Source: Coix lacryma-jobi var. lacryma-jobi
Taxonomy: Eukaryota; Streptophyta; Magnoliopsida; Poales; Poaceae
Reading direction: 5' to 3'
Assembly (NCBI GenBank): GCA_009763385.1
Contig: CM019825.1
Coordinates: forward strand, 17,588,664 to 17,652,663
Length of the DNA stretch: 64,000 nucleotides
Shown here: piece by piece, positions 11,170-23,469 of the stretch
How positions within the stretch are numbered: position 1 is the first letter of the stretch
Layout: the number at the start of each line of letters is the position of its first letter
Made by a program: the position numbers and the translations under genes
Notes under the pieces: generated by a model
What the model was told of the DNA's origin: nothing
What the model saw: the letters and a program-made list of their open reading frames with translations, nothing else
Databases searched by the model: none

Positions 11170-11319
11170 CCGCCGATCCTCGCGCGCCGCCGCCGCTGGC
11201 GCCCGCTGGTGCGAGTGCCGAGTGCGAATGGTTCTTTGGTTGGCTTGGACGGTGCCGTGGGCTGTTTTTGCGTCGCGTCTTGCTTGCTCCTCCGCCTAGG
11301 CAAAGGCCTCGTTTAGGGC

Positions 11320-11470
11320 TGTTTAGAACGCATGAATTTCACAGGAATTGCGCAAGAATTTCACAGAAATCAGTTCAATTTCACAGAAAAAACACAGGAA
11401 TAGGGAAAAAATCTCGCGTTCCACAAATTTTTCACCATAGCACCGAATTTTTGTACACATACATCAAGTA
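11320..11470. repeat. Truncated grass MITE relic
   Basis: The stretch from GGGCTGTTTAGAACGCATGA through repeated ATTTCACAG-type motifs to CTCGCGTTCCACAAATTTT resembles the left part of a common grass TIR element. No right terminus was found. It sits in the presumed promoter of the AAA-ATPase gene. Confidence 0.4.
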
Positions 11471-11519
11471 AATAAATGTAGAGTAAAAAATAACTAATTA
11501 CACAAATTACGTATAATTA

Positions 11520-11807
11520 GAGCATCTTTAAGAGACTTGCTATCTTTATTTTCTATCCTATATTTAGATTTTTAAAGTAAAAGTGAACTCCAACAACTAT
11601 GCTATCTTGTTTTGTAAAATAACAAGTTTGTTATTCCTAAAATCTCGCATGGTAAATATAGCTTGCATGCGTCACTAGCTATCTAGTATTGCTATAATAG
11701 AAAGACTGTTGGAGTTTTCTATTTTTTTATAGAGTTTTTTTTATTTTAGAGACTAGTTATATTATAGATTTAGCCATCCATTTTTACCAACTCTCTTGGA
11801 GTTGCTC
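11520..11807. mobile_element. Tourist-like MITE (288 bp)
   Basis: The left end reads GAGCATCTTTAAGAGACTTG and the right end read inward is GAGCAACTCCAAGAGAGTTG, an imperfect inverted repeat. TTA flanks both sides (11517-11519 and 11808-11810), the target duplication expected for PIF/Harbinger-related MITEs. No coding capacity. Confidence 0.7.
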
Positions 11808-11879
11808 TTAGCAAACTATTTTTTAAGTCTAAAAATTTATATTTTAACAATATTGTGTTATAGTAAATATATACTAATA

Positions 11880-12720
11880 ATAAATTAATTAATCTTAATA
11901 ATTCGCCTCACGGTTTCTAAGCGGAATATGTAATTTGTTTGGTTTCTCCAGTCCCTATCATATCGGATCTTTCGGTCCTAATTTAGTATATTAAAAATAA
12001 ACTAATTACAAAACTAGTTTATCAACCGAAGACTTATTCGCGAGACGGATCTATTAAGCTTAATTAGTTTATAATTTGTTAATATAATGAGTAAACATTT
12101 ATTAATGATGAATGAATTTGGTTAATTGATTCATCTTGTTAATAACTATATGGCAATGTAATTAGTTTTGTAAGTGATTTAAAAATCCATATAACCAAAG
12201 AGGGTCTTAAAAGACTAAATGAAAGGGTGTTTAGTTTTCTAATTTTTTTTTGGCTTATGACCCTATAACACTTTCGTTGTTATTTGACAAACTTTGTCCA
12301 AGCATGAATTAACTAGACTTAAAAGATTTGTCTCGATATTTATAGACAAAAAGTACAATTAGTTATTTTTTTATCTACATTTAATGTTTCATGTATACAT
12401 CTAAAGATTCATTATGACAGAGAATCTTGAAAAAAAAATAGAGCTAAGGGCTTGTTTAGTTGGTGTGTGAAATTTTTTTACGTATCACATCGGATGTTTC
12501 AGCACTCATTTAGTCTATTTAAAATAAACTAATAAAAAAATAAATTACATATGACGTTTGGAAACTGTGAGACAAATTAATTAAGACTAATTAATCTCTC
12601 ATTAACATACATTTACTATAGCATAATATTGTTAAAACATTAATTTATTAGATTTAAAAAATTATCTCACAAATTACACGCAGCCTGCGTGATTAGTTAT
12701 GTTTTAAGATTATGTTTAGT
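11880..12720. repeat. Cluster of degenerate MITE relics
   Basis: The sequence is AT-rich with motifs common in grass MITEs: CGAGACGGATCTATTAAGC near 12050, GGCTTGTTTAGTTGG near 12450, and ACAAATTAATTAAGACTAATTAATC near 12570. At least three relics seem to overlap. Boundaries could not be set and no gene was seen. Confidence 0.45.
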
Positions 12721-13194
12721 ACTCTGCGCACGTGTACCCGCAATGGGTGACTCATAAGCTGGCTCTTAGCATTTTTTCATACTTTAATATAAGAGAGAGA
12801 AAAGCCAGCTCTTGATCAAGAGCTAGGCTCATACACGTATTCAAAGAACATATGAGAGTGTCATGTGAGCTTTATTGTATTATGAGTCATTGATAAAAAC
12901 TAATATTATTAAAGAGGTGCGCTTAGAGCTAGCAGCTGATTCTTACTATTATGGTTGCCCTTAACTAAACCAGGCCTAAACATTGCCTGAGTGACGTAAC
13001 ATCCGCCAAAGGCGCACGACGGCACAGAGCAGTAGAACACCTGCCTGGCTGCCTGCTCCTATTTTTAGATCTATATGTTCCAACGAGTTCCAGCATGGAG
13101 AGGCTGTCCACGTCACCGAATTTTTTCTGCTCGTCCGATCCGCTGTTTAATGGTCCAGATCGATTGAATCGGATTTTACCATAATCAGCTACTC
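12721..13194. other. Spacer, nothing recognised
   Basis: A mixed-composition spacer. CT-rich sequence near the right end could be the promoter or leader of the interrupted ORF that follows. No confident motif was found. Confidence 0.3.
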
Positions 13195-15584
13195 GTGCTT
13201 CTCCTTACCTTCCCTAGCTTCTCTCTGCTTCTCCAGCTTCTCGTCAGAATCCCGCGAAACAAATATATACTCAACTTCAGCTTCTCCTCCATCAAATTCC
13301 CTTCCCCTCATCCTCCCTCTTCGATCCCTCTTGGCCTCTCCCGACGCGGACGGCGCGACGGCGCGGGTGACCCGCGCGGAGCTTCCCAGTGCTCGGCCCT
13401 AGGCGGCGGCGCAGCGGCGGCCACCCTCCTCCTTGTGACGGAACGACCCTAATCTCATGGCCCACGTGTCCCTGTCAACCTCTGACAGCCGAACCCATGT
13501 TCCATGTGTTTAAGACCTGTTCGCCACCGGGCTACATCAGTGTCCAATGTCCGCAGGATCATCTCACAATTCGGTTACAGCATTGCATACTTTTACAAAT
13601 AACATCGGAATAAAGAGCGGAAGACTTAAATAACATTAGTTTTACAAAGCAGGGTTCCAAATAGAAATTAAGGTGCAGTTATTACAAACCAAGTTCTTGA
13701 TAATAGAAATAGACATAGGCAACATAGTGGAGAACAGCAAAGATACTTATAATCACCCAGCCCGAGGGTGTACAACTATTCTTCGGCCTCATCGGCCTCT
13801 TCCTGGACAATGGTCACGCAGCAGGGTGCAAGACACATCGGGGACTCTGTCATACCTGCAGCATGGGTAACAAACCCTGAGTACTGGGGTACTCAACAAG
13901 ACTTACCCGACTAAAGAAAAGGGAGAAGACTCAGGAATGAGAGGCTTAGGGTAGTCAAGGTAAGGCTTAAGCAAGATCAAGTATTTGCAGAAAAGCATTT
14001 TTGTAAACCTTATTTTATTTTTGAAAGATTCAGTATTCCTCAATTCTTCATCGTTCATGATTCATTCTATATTTCAAAACATACCTAGTTGAGAACCACT
14101 CTCCGTTGACAGTCAGTGACCAAGTCTCCATAACCGAGGAGCAACGTTAATCCGGATAAATAATACTCAGCTGAGGATCCCTATCCACACTGCATATGTA
14201 GCACCCAAGCTTGCATATGCCAACTCGTCTACCACGATTCCTCCAAGATTGGACCCGGTCCTACGCCACCCGGAAGTACAGTACACCACTCCTATCCAGG
14301 TACGACGACCACGTGGGTACATGCTACTTCCGCCATCTCTCCACTCCCAGTGCGCGGTTGTCGGTCCTAATCAAGATTTCTCGGAGCCAGAGCTTTCCGA
14401 AGTATGTGAATAGTTACAAGTCTTGACCAGCAGCCCCATACGGATGGTTCCTAATTTTCCAGCCAGAACTATACCTTGGTCATATCTCACCCAAGCGTAA
14501 TAGTCCTGTCAGTTTTTCAACCCTGTCCCGGTCGGTGTCAACTGTTGAGTCCCGGACTACAACATGACGCACCGTACGCTCGGACAACCTCTCCTCGCTA
14601 TTGACTAGGTACGGATCAGATACCTAGCCAACAGCCGGGGAGTAAGACCAAATTCCCATAAAACATTCCTTAAGTGATCACACTTTTGAAATTGGCATTT
14701 TATTGCAAAAAAGTCTAATTCGATAAGCATTGCTAAGCATTTTTCAAATACTTTTGAAAAGCAGGTATCGGGTGTATTAGTGGTCAAGGTGGATAGTGCA
14801 TCAATTAGGATAACACACAACTCCTATAAACCTAATGCAATAATTTAACTCAAAAGCATTTAAGGAAATCATTTTATAAATTCAAGGAAAGGGTTAAATG
14901 CACCGGGGCTTGCCTTGAAGAGCAAAGACAGCTGGCTCAGGGTTGGAGGTGCAGAGGTCGAAGCTCGGAGTTACTTCGGGAGCAGGTTCGTCGGCGGCGG
15001 CCTCGACTTTGATTTCTCCTTCGGTGACTATACGAATGCAATGATGCATGCGTATGCTAGCATGAACAATGCAAAACAGGGCATACAACATCAACCCTAA
15101 TCACTTTTTTCTATTTTCCTTAATTATTTTAAAAGGTCATTTTATGAAGTTGCTCCAAAAATTACCAAATTAATCACATAAGTTCATTATGGTGTAGATA
15201 GATGGCAAAACCAATTTCATAATTTTTGGAGGTCATTAAGGTGCTCAAATAAAATCAGACATTAATTAACAAAGGCACTATTTAACAATTAAAGATAAAT
15301 GCTCAAAAATCAACTTGTTCCAAAAGACTTCAAAATTTCACCAGAGACTAAACATGGCATAGGAAGCTCACAAAAATTTATCTCATGATTTTTGGAGTTA
15401 TAAATAATTTTCTAAAAATCCAAAACCATCCATTATAATTAAAAGAGGGATTTTACATTTTCAAATTCTTGCAGAAAAGTCAAGTTTCAAATTTTTATAA
15501 AATACTACACAGTGCATGGAGCATACCATAATTTTATCAGGATTTAAGGAACAACAAATTAATTCACACAAAAAAGAGCAAGCA

Positions 15585-15735
15585 GGGGCTCGGGCGAATC
15601 GCTGCGAGGCGGACAGCAGGGCTCGGGCGAGGCGGAAACAAGCGTTTCGTCCGAGGCCTGGCCGGGAGGCTCGGGCGAAGCGGAGACAAGCGCTTCGTCC
15701 GAGGCCTGGCCGGGAGGCTCGGGCGAAGCGGAGTG
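15585..15735. repeat. Tandem repeat in solo LTR, about 51-bp unit
   Basis: About three units carry GGCTCGGGCGAAGCGGAGAC, AAGCGCTTCGTCC and GAGGCCTGGCCGGGA. The unit is about 85% similar by eye to the tandem unit in the gypsy LTR at 5752-5988. Confidence 0.75.
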
Positions 15736-15829
15736 GAAGCAGAGACCGGGGGCTTCGAGTGCTTACCACGGGTCGGAGGCAGGGCTCGGCTGCTTCGAGG
15801 GAGCGCGGTTCGCAGGCGTGCTCGAGGGT

Positions 15830-15928
15830 GTGGCTCAGGAACGTGCTCGAGGGTGAGGCTCGAGGGTGAGGCTCGACACGTGCTCGAGGGTGAGGCTCGA
15901 CACGTGCTCGAGGGTGAGGCTCGAGGAA
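15830..15928. repeat. Tandem repeat in solo LTR, 26-bp unit
   Basis: The unit ACGTGCTCGAGGGTGAGGCT plus CGAC is repeated about four times with one shortened copy. Confidence 0.75.
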
Positions 15929-17513
15929 GGAGACGGCCGCGGCGGCACTCCGGCGATTCGGCGATCCTGCGCAACACACGAGACCGCAAGGGCCTGGTTA
16001 GAGTCGCGCGGAGCCAAGGAAGCTGACACAGGGGTCAGGGGAAGATGATCGTGGCCGGAGAGGTAGTATTTGACGAACCCGAGTTCACCGGTGTTTCGTC
16101 GGAGTTTGGGAAGATGGGGTTACGCCGGGCGATTGGAGGCGGGGGAGGTGAAATTGAGGGGCTGGGAAGCTTCGCGAGCTCAAGGCGGAGCTTTCGGGCT
16201 AGGTGGTTGAGCGGCGGGAGCTTCGGAGTGGGCTGGCGACGGCGGCAGAGATGAGTGAGGAGCTCGGACTCCGGCGGTCCCTTTTATAGGCACGGTCGGG
16301 GACGGTAGAGAGCACGGGATGGTGTGGATGAGCTCGGCCGAAGCGTGCGCACTCGATTGCAAGCCGGCGGGAGGACGGGCGTGCACCCAGGGCCTGGGCG
16401 AAGGCTTGCCGGTGACGGCCACGCGGCGGCGGCGCCGCCCGGGCACTGTAGGGGACGGGCGCGGAGGTCAGCGCTCGCGAGCGGGTGCGAAATGATGGCG
16501 CGGGCGCAGGCGACAAGTCGGGGGCGGGCGTGCGGCTGCCAGGCACGCGTGGCGCAAACGGCGCTGGCGGCGCTGCCATGGCCGGGGCGCCCTCGGGCTG
16601 TGTAGGTTGAAGACGAACAGGGCTAGGTCTTAGGGTTTGACTATGGGCTGATTCTGAATTTTGCAAATTACTTCCAAAACTTGAACTGAGCAGAAAACTC
16701 AAAACACCAAAGTTGTGCAGAAAAAGGAGATCTACAACTTTGTCAAAAAGAATATTTTAAAAATCCAAATAGTTTTTGGACCACATTTGAAAACAGAGAA
16801 AAGGGAACACTTTTGGGATTTGAATAATTCAAAATTACTTTTGATTTTACATTGAAAGTTGGAAATCTGCAAATATGAAAGTTGTTCCTTTTATCAAAAA
16901 CCTACAACTTTTCTAATATACCCTTTTTCTGAAACTCAATAGTTTTAAATAAATTTTGAAAACTGAAAAGGGGACAAGAACGGAATTTGAATGAATTTGG
17001 ATTTACTTCAAACTTTGTACAGAAACTTGAAAATTTGTAAATACCAAAGTTGTTTCTCTTGGCCAGATCTACAACTTTGCTTTTTGGACCAACCTCAAAT
17101 TTTGAATAATTTTTGAATTACAAAAAGAGGGATAAAATCCAGGGTTTGGAAATCAGGGTTTTGCAAGGGATTTGAAATCTGATTTTGATTTTTGAACTTT
17201 GGCCAACACAACAAAACTTCAAGACATCCAACTGAACAAGAATCACACAAAGCTAGGCACAGAGGTGAAATTACCATTTTTTGCCCTTATAGGAAGATTT
17301 GGGCTTTAGGGTTTTTGGAAAGAGATTGCTACACAAGCACTAAGCAAACATAAATGCAAGGCAAGAATGATTAATGACTAATGATGATGACATGTCAGGT
17401 TAATTACATATTAAACACCAGAGGTGTTACACTCCTCCTCCTCATCCTCCATGCTCCTCGTCACGTCAGAAGGGCGGGCAGCGACGGCCCCTACCGGGCA
17501 CTGCGCCGGCGCA

Positions 17514-17680
17514 CAGTGGCGGAGCTAGAGCAAACACGAGAGGGGTGCGCCTTGTCTTTTGGTTGCAAAGACCTATGCATTATGGGTGCAAATATGGTGA
17601 AAATTTGATTTTTTCCACTGTTTTTTGAATTTTGCGTGGGTGCGGCCGCACCCATAGTCAATAACGTAGCTCCGCCCCTG
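17514..17680. mobile_element. hAT MITE (167 bp)
   Basis: The termini are CAGTGGCGGAGCTAG and GTAGCTCCGCCCCTG, near-perfect inverted repeats. It is flanked by the 8-bp duplication CCGGCGCA at 17506-17513 and 17681-17688, typical of hAT elements. It lies inside the interrupted ORF. Confidence 0.85.
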
Positions 17681-17819
17681 CCGGCGCAGGTGGTGGTCGG
17701 ACCCGGCCGCCATCTACGGGCATGACGCGGCCGGCCGGGCCCTCCTGGTGCTCGCTGACGCCCTCCCAATACGATGCGACATCGTCCCGCCGGTCCGCGT
17801 CTTCTCGTGTGCTCCATGA

Positions 17820-20800
17820 AAACCTAGGTGCCTGTCTCCTGCTCTTTATCGATCTCTCTCTCTTGATGTGGTGCTGCACCGACGGATTCCGCTATGGCTC
17901 GCCTCGAGCGCAAGGCCTGAATCCCTACGGTAGCGCCAGGTGCAGACTAGCGGCCATTGCACCCCCACCAGACGCTCATCTCTCTTCCTCTGTCTCACTG
18001 TGTCGTGCGCATGGTCTGCTGCTGCTCGTGGATTTTGGGATTTTACTTTTCTTGTGCAAACATTCCTTCAGTGCTTTCGTTCGTCTTCAGTGAGTAATTC
18101 TCATCCTTGCAGATCTGTTGCTTATGCTACTAAAATCGTCTACAAATTTTGTAGGCTTCTAGACGAGATTGGGATTGCAGAGATAAAGCACGTAATGACG
18201 AGTACACACAAATTGATGCTCTTGTTAGCCTCTAAAAAATGAAGTTGCTTACATATGTGCCTTTAGATTCTTGGCTTTTTTGCTACATAGTCATAATTGT
18301 ATAATTGTAGAATTGGTGCCCTTCCATGTTCTCCAAATTCTATTGCTGACCCAAAATTTAGCCGTCACACATGGACACAAGAGAAGATAAAAAATATGTT
18401 ATTTTGGGACTTCCAAATCATTCGGTGAGTAAATTTTCTTCCAACTACAGGTCATGAGTGTTTCTAACTTACTATTGTAAAGTTCAGCTTCGCTATATAC
18501 CTGATTTTCTTTAAATTATATATGTCTTGCTTACCAAATATATTGAAAATATGTGAAGTTATGAGTTTTTTTTGTCAGAAAATAGATCGATACAAAATTC
18601 TAGCTGTACATTAACCTGTTGCGACAAAATAAAATGACAAAACTCCAAGTTATGTGAATTGGTGGGTTCTGAACAAAATGGCAAACCTTCATGTACGTAG
18701 TTGTGCACTGTTAATTATATAGGTGTTTTTCTCCCCATTTGTTACTTGCTAAGTACTAAAAAAAGTGGATAAATACTTTTCTTTTGCAAGAAAATTTCTT
18801 CATTCTTTTCAAATTATACATTCATACCGTGTGAATTAAAACCTATGTACTTCTACCCTTGGACTACTTATGTTACAAAGTTATTAATGACCATGCTCTT
18901 GTAAGAGTTGTGCTAGCGCCCATGCTATTCTGTGCTCAAAGAAATGTAATCGTTCACCGCCTAAGATCATTAACTGTTGCCATTTGCCTATGTCATCATA
19001 CTTTTAAACCACTGTGCATGTATAATTCAATATACTGCTTGCCGGACTTCTATACTGCTTAAATAATGAACAACAATATTTTAGTCTATCTTTAACCTTG
19101 TTTCATGCCTTTGCAGGCTGATTGTGTACACAATAGTTTTCCTAGATGGTACTTTGGCGACGTGATCCATCCATTACCATTGACTACAACAAAAGGATGG
19201 TTTTCACCAAGAAATAGAGGTCAAATTCAGGTTACCTCATGCTCAAACAATAATATCGAATTCTTTTATCCAGCATCAGCTAGCTCTGACAAGGTGATTC
19301 AGGTTGATCATGATGATCTTCTTTGCCTAATTGGAGTGAGATAATATACTCAACCAAAGAAGCTTCAAATTTGGGTCTCTGTTCCAATAGTATACCTCAG
19401 TCAGACATATAGATACAACATTTGGGTATATGTATTTATCATGTTTGTCGTTTTCCACTTTCCAAATTATAATCTTATACCTAGGCAAAGATAACGCCTG
19501 CACTCTAGTCGAAACTGTTTAGGTTTTGCCCTTGGTTGTTGGCACCTCCAGTTATTTTCATATGTACAGTGATATTGGTCAGGAGTGTTTACAATTATGT
19601 CCCAACTGAGGAAATTTGTCCACTTAGAAAGTATCAAAATGATTTTTTAACTATAGAGGCCTTAGTTTTATACTTCTTTTGATGATCATCATGCTTTGAT
19701 TGCATTGCCTTTGTCAGTGACTAATGAATGAAGACTGAAACAATCATTTTGCTATTAGTTATCATATGCTACGAGATTATGCCTTCTGAGTTGTTACCTA
19801 TGTTACATTAAAGGTTGCAGCTGCAATGAAATTAGCAAGCTGAAAGAATCAAACATGTACAAAAGAAGAGAGCAACAATACCTTAATGATTATGTCTAAG
19901 GCATCTTCCTATTTTCTTTTTGCCATTTCATGATGCTCATAAAATGTTACGGTGTGATCTGCTTCTCTTTCCTCATTGCATCAGGTAGGTTTTATTAAGC
20001 AATACAATATACTTTTTGACTATGCCAATTATTTCTTAGCTTTATATGACCAAGTTACATAGATATTCAGCATTTGCCAGTACAATGACAAGACCACCTA
20101 GCAGGCTATCACTCACAAAGTCCCTTGAGGTGCATAAATAAGAGTATCTGTTTTTTAGAGAAAAATTATATTCCCCCACGTCGCACACATAGTTGGTCTA
20201 CTACTAATAATAATAATATAAATAATGGACAGATAGTATGGTTGTCATATCTATGTTTTTTGGTCTTATTACTTGCATAATGTTCAAGGGCTATGTAGTT
20301 TTTCCGTATCTGCATTTAGACTATCATTCAGAAACTCAGGGTAAATGTTCGTATACAACCTCAGCAAAAAGTGGCAACAAATAAAATACCTAAATCCTGA
20401 TGAGGCAACATAACTTGGTTGCATATTTTCAATCCATTCATGAGACCCTAATTAAGTACGCGGTAAGCATAGACAAAATAGGCATGACTGCCAAATGACC
20501 TGCACCAAGTACAGAAATCAATGAGACCCACAACCAGATTTTTTTTTTAGTTGGATGAGTTTTAGCAAAAACAGAACGAGTGACACAGTTAATTTAGAGT
20601 AAGGTAACAATAGCACAAACAATAGCATAAAATAAATATTTCATGACACATGAGTTCGCTAACCAATACTTGAAGCCCATGGGACGCTGTAGCTTCAATC
20701 CATAGGCTGACATTCATTGCCTCCATATTCATTATTTATTTAGCACACCCACTGTTTCTACAGGTGGCATCACCCACACCTGTAAAGTACGTCGAGGCAA

Positions 20801-21887
20801 TCTAAGGCGATGGGGCTCAACCAATCTGTAAAGTACGTCGAGGCAATCTAAGGCGATGGGGCTCAACCAATCTATCTGCATTGGCGTCTCAGCTCGGCAC
20901 CAAGATCTGACACGAGCTGACCATCAGGAACTTCTTCATTGGCGCCGAGCACACCCTTCAGGTATGTCACCCGTTCTCTTCCCTGGCTGTTATACAAAAC
21001 TAAACACCCAAATCACAAATTAATCTGTGTGTATTGATGTCTGCCTATTGTGCCTACAAATCTCTCTGTATAGAGCAGCAGATGCATAGCAACAGTAATT
21101 GATCGTCTGAGTTCTTCTTTTTCACAGGAACACAAGAAAAGTGTTGTTCAATTTCAGGTTTCTATACAAATCCCATCATTATTATTTAGACAGTTTACTT
21201 TATTTCTTTTGTAGCGGTGTTATAAGGTTTTTTTAACAAAGATACAATTCACTGAATATTTTTCACTGTGCTACAATAAAATAAGCATTGTTCATTTCCT
21301 TGATCCACTAACAGGATTTCTGATACCAAGTACAGAATTTGATTTCTAAGCTACAAACCTTGTAACGCTGATGTATTCCTTCAGTCACAAGGATCCCAAC
21401 AAATAATGTAGGTACGTCCTGTAATACTACGTCATTCCTCGTTTCTTAGTCCATTTAAAGGATTATTAAAGGCACTGTTTTTTCCTTTGTAGAATTCTTC
21501 TTCGAATGACTGATTTGGTCAGTTACCTAAAAGCTTATCCAACAAATGATGAAGGTATATCCTGTAGTATCATGACATGGCTCATTTCTTGGTCCAGTTA
21601 TAGGATTATTAACTACACCTATTTTTCCTTTCTAGAATTCCTCCTGGAATGACTAATTTCGTCGGTAAGCTAAAAGCTTGTCCAATAATGATGAAGGTAC
21701 TGGTTTGGTCAGGATTATTAATTGGGTCACTGTAGTTAGCCTTCGACAATATGTGTAGTATATACTCCTAAATATATGTATATGTAGTTTATTAGTCACT
21801 ATGTCTCATATATTTATAAAATTTTTATTATAATTGCATATGCCCGCAAAGGCGCGCGCCCTGCGCAGCGCACCCTACAGCGACTAG
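17820..21887. mobile_element. Probable Helitron (3' end at 21887) with exon-like fragments; 5' end not found
   Basis: The right end reads GGCGCGCGCCCTGCGCAGCG and soon after CGACTAG, followed by T. A hairpin-capable GC run a short distance before CTAG, then T, is the usual Helitron 3' terminus. Inside are short exon-like segments with splice-like borders: about 18130-18240 (YKFCRLLDEIGIAEIKHVM), 18313-18424, 19116-19343 (NSFPRWYFGDVIHPLPLTTT) and 20880-20960. I recognise none of them. The 5' limit given here is only the end of the preceding feature. Confidence 0.4.
20780..20871. repeat. Perfect 46-bp tandem duplication
   Basis: The unit beginning CTGTAAAGTACGTCGAGGCA and ending GGCTCAACCAAT occurs twice in direct succession without a mismatch. 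Confidence 0.9.
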
Positions 21888-23169
21888 TGTTCGAGACTGC
21901 GATGCGAGAGGTTAGCTGTTGCGCAGTGCCAAGTCTTTTCCGTTAATGGCAGCACCTTTTTGGTGTGCTTTCGGGAGGAGGAGGAGACGCCGTCGGAAAA
22001 GCAAGCGGGGGCGAAAGCTGAGCGAGTGCCGCTGCCACTGACGCCTCTGCCGTCTGTCCTGTGTGCGTGGCGCGGTGGCGGGCGGGCAATGGCAGGTCAG
22101 AAAAGCCTGTGCACCTGCTCGTCAGCGGTCAGCCACGTACTGTACTGTACTGCAGGATTCGCTTGCTCCGCCAATCGCCAACTGGGGGAGGCCGGGCGGG
22201 GGACGGACCTTTGCTGGCCGCCTGCCCAAGTCGCGTCGCGTGCCGGGCGTACCGGTACGTGACGGTCGGATATTTGCGCAGGGCTGGTCGAGTCCTCGAG
22301 TGGGCGTACCCGCCTCCGCCTTGCACTTGCACCCGCCGTTGCACGTCAAGCGAAGACCGCCATGCATGATCGAGTTGACCCCGAGTGGGGGGGTGGGGAA
22401 CGAGGTCGACGCGGGGAGAGGACTCGATTCACAGATGGGGAGTGTGCCCGGGGCGGCGCCGCCGCTGCCGGGAATGCACGACTGGTGCATTAGCAAGTTG
22501 AATGTCGAGGGTATTCCTTTCTAGTCCGCGCTGCCGGAGGACATGGCTTGCCTTTCTCCTCAGTGAGTCTACGTGGGTGGCCTAGTCCAATTCTACGGCA
22601 AAGGAGCCAGGCAAAAGAGGACGGGGGCTGATCGCGTGGGTGGCTTTCGTTTCTATCACACACGCGACACAACACGACACGACACGATCCAATCCCCTCC
22701 CACACCTAGCGGTGGGAAAGACCCTAAAATTTAGCCTAGCAAATTTAAGGATCATGCTCAATAAGGATCGGGCCGTAATACTATATGATTTTGAACTAAA
22801 AAATGAAAAGGTCAAGTTGAATTGTGAACGAATGATAAGAGTCATGATCCATTACCACCACTACCCACAGCAGCCCGATCTACCAATGTGGGGGTGTGCC
22901 TCGCACGGGAAGGAACGACAACGATGCACAGCTCTCAGAGCAAGTACAACAATGGGCGAATCGCCTGCCATGTCATCTGTATATCCTAGGTGGAGGAAAG
23001 AGAGACTCGTACTTATTGCTGCTGCCGTCGTCGAGCTGTACATCGAACCCAAGAGCAACACACAGAACCCAAAGCTTTCTTCCATGCACCGTGCCTCACC
23101 GCTCTCTCTCTCCCCCACTCAAGCCGACTCTCTCTTCTCAGGAATAAATAAAATAATAGTGTTCGAATC
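21888..23169. other. Spacer, no gene recognised
   Basis: 21900-22560 is GC-rich with open frames on both strands, none resembling a known family. 22670-22690 holds a CGACACAACACGACACGACA microsatellite. Nothing else could be supported. Confidence 0.35.
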
Positions 23170-23178
23170 TATGTGGAG

Positions 23179-23249
23179 ACCTCCGTCCCATAATAAGTGA
23201 CCCTTTAGCCTCTCTAGCTAAAGAGCCACTTATTTTGGGACGAAAGTAG
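23179..23249. mobile_element. 71-bp MITE, CTCCGTCCCA type
   Basis: The inverted ends are CTCCGTCCCATAATAAGTG and the complement of CTTTCGTCCCAAAATAAGTG. Both sides carry the 9-bp direct repeat TATGTGGAG (23170-23178 and 23250-23258). Nine bases suggests a Mutator-type target duplication rather than the TA of Stowaway elements, although the terminal motif is often labelled Stowaway. Confidence 0.6.
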
Positions 23250-23469
23250 TATGTGGAGTACAAGTTAGGCTATAAGCCGGTGTTTGAATGAGTTGGCTTG
23301 ACTTATAGCCGAGGCACTGCATGCAAGCGCCGAGGATTGGTGCTTTCGCTTTTGCATGATCGAGAGACCAAAGGCGATCGACTACCAGTGCATGCGTCTT
23401 CGTGCCTTTTTGATTGTCCTGCGTGCGTTAATCGATCGAGGATTCAGACCCGTGAAAACATGAAACTGA

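Larger units (their letters stand above)
13434..17431 (-). mobile_element. Solo LTR (3998 bp) of a Tekay-like gypsy family
   Basis: It starts TGTGACGGAACG and ends AGGTGTTACA, with the 5-bp target duplication CTCCT at 13429-13433 and 17432-17436. It is recognisably related to the LTR at 51893-55800. Shared blocks include the start (GGCCCAC), a TACTCAACAAGACTTA block, a CTCCACTCCCAGT block, and the end (GACATGTCA and AACACCAGAG). There is no internal region, so it is the product of LTR-LTR recombination. Strand is assigned by homology to that element. Its G+C-rich part (15580-16600) holds tandem repeats. Confidence 0.88.
13195..17819 (+). pseudogene. Unidentified ORF interrupted by a solo LTR and an hAT MITE
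   Basis: An open frame at 13195-13433 (ending GGGAAAATLLL) continues after the solo LTR at 17437 and again after the hAT MITE at 17689. It stops at TGA 17817-17819. Skipping both insertions and one copy of each target duplication leaves the frame open. The reading passes through LILHAPRHVRR, SDGPYRALRRR, and RWWSDPAAIYGHDAAGRALL. A hydrophobic stretch near its middle could be a membrane anchor. The family is not recognised and the true start is unknown. The CT-rich 13195-13330 part may be untranslated leader. Confidence 0.35.

Noticed and set aside
10245..11316. Plus-strand open frames of up to 277 codons over the AAA-ATPase
   Set aside because: They mirror the coding strand; the minus strand has Walker motifs and good splice sites.
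21960..22524. GC-rich open frames upstream of ASPM
   Set aside because: Three frames are open on the plus strand and others on the minus strand, with no recognisable domain or conserved start; treated as spacer.
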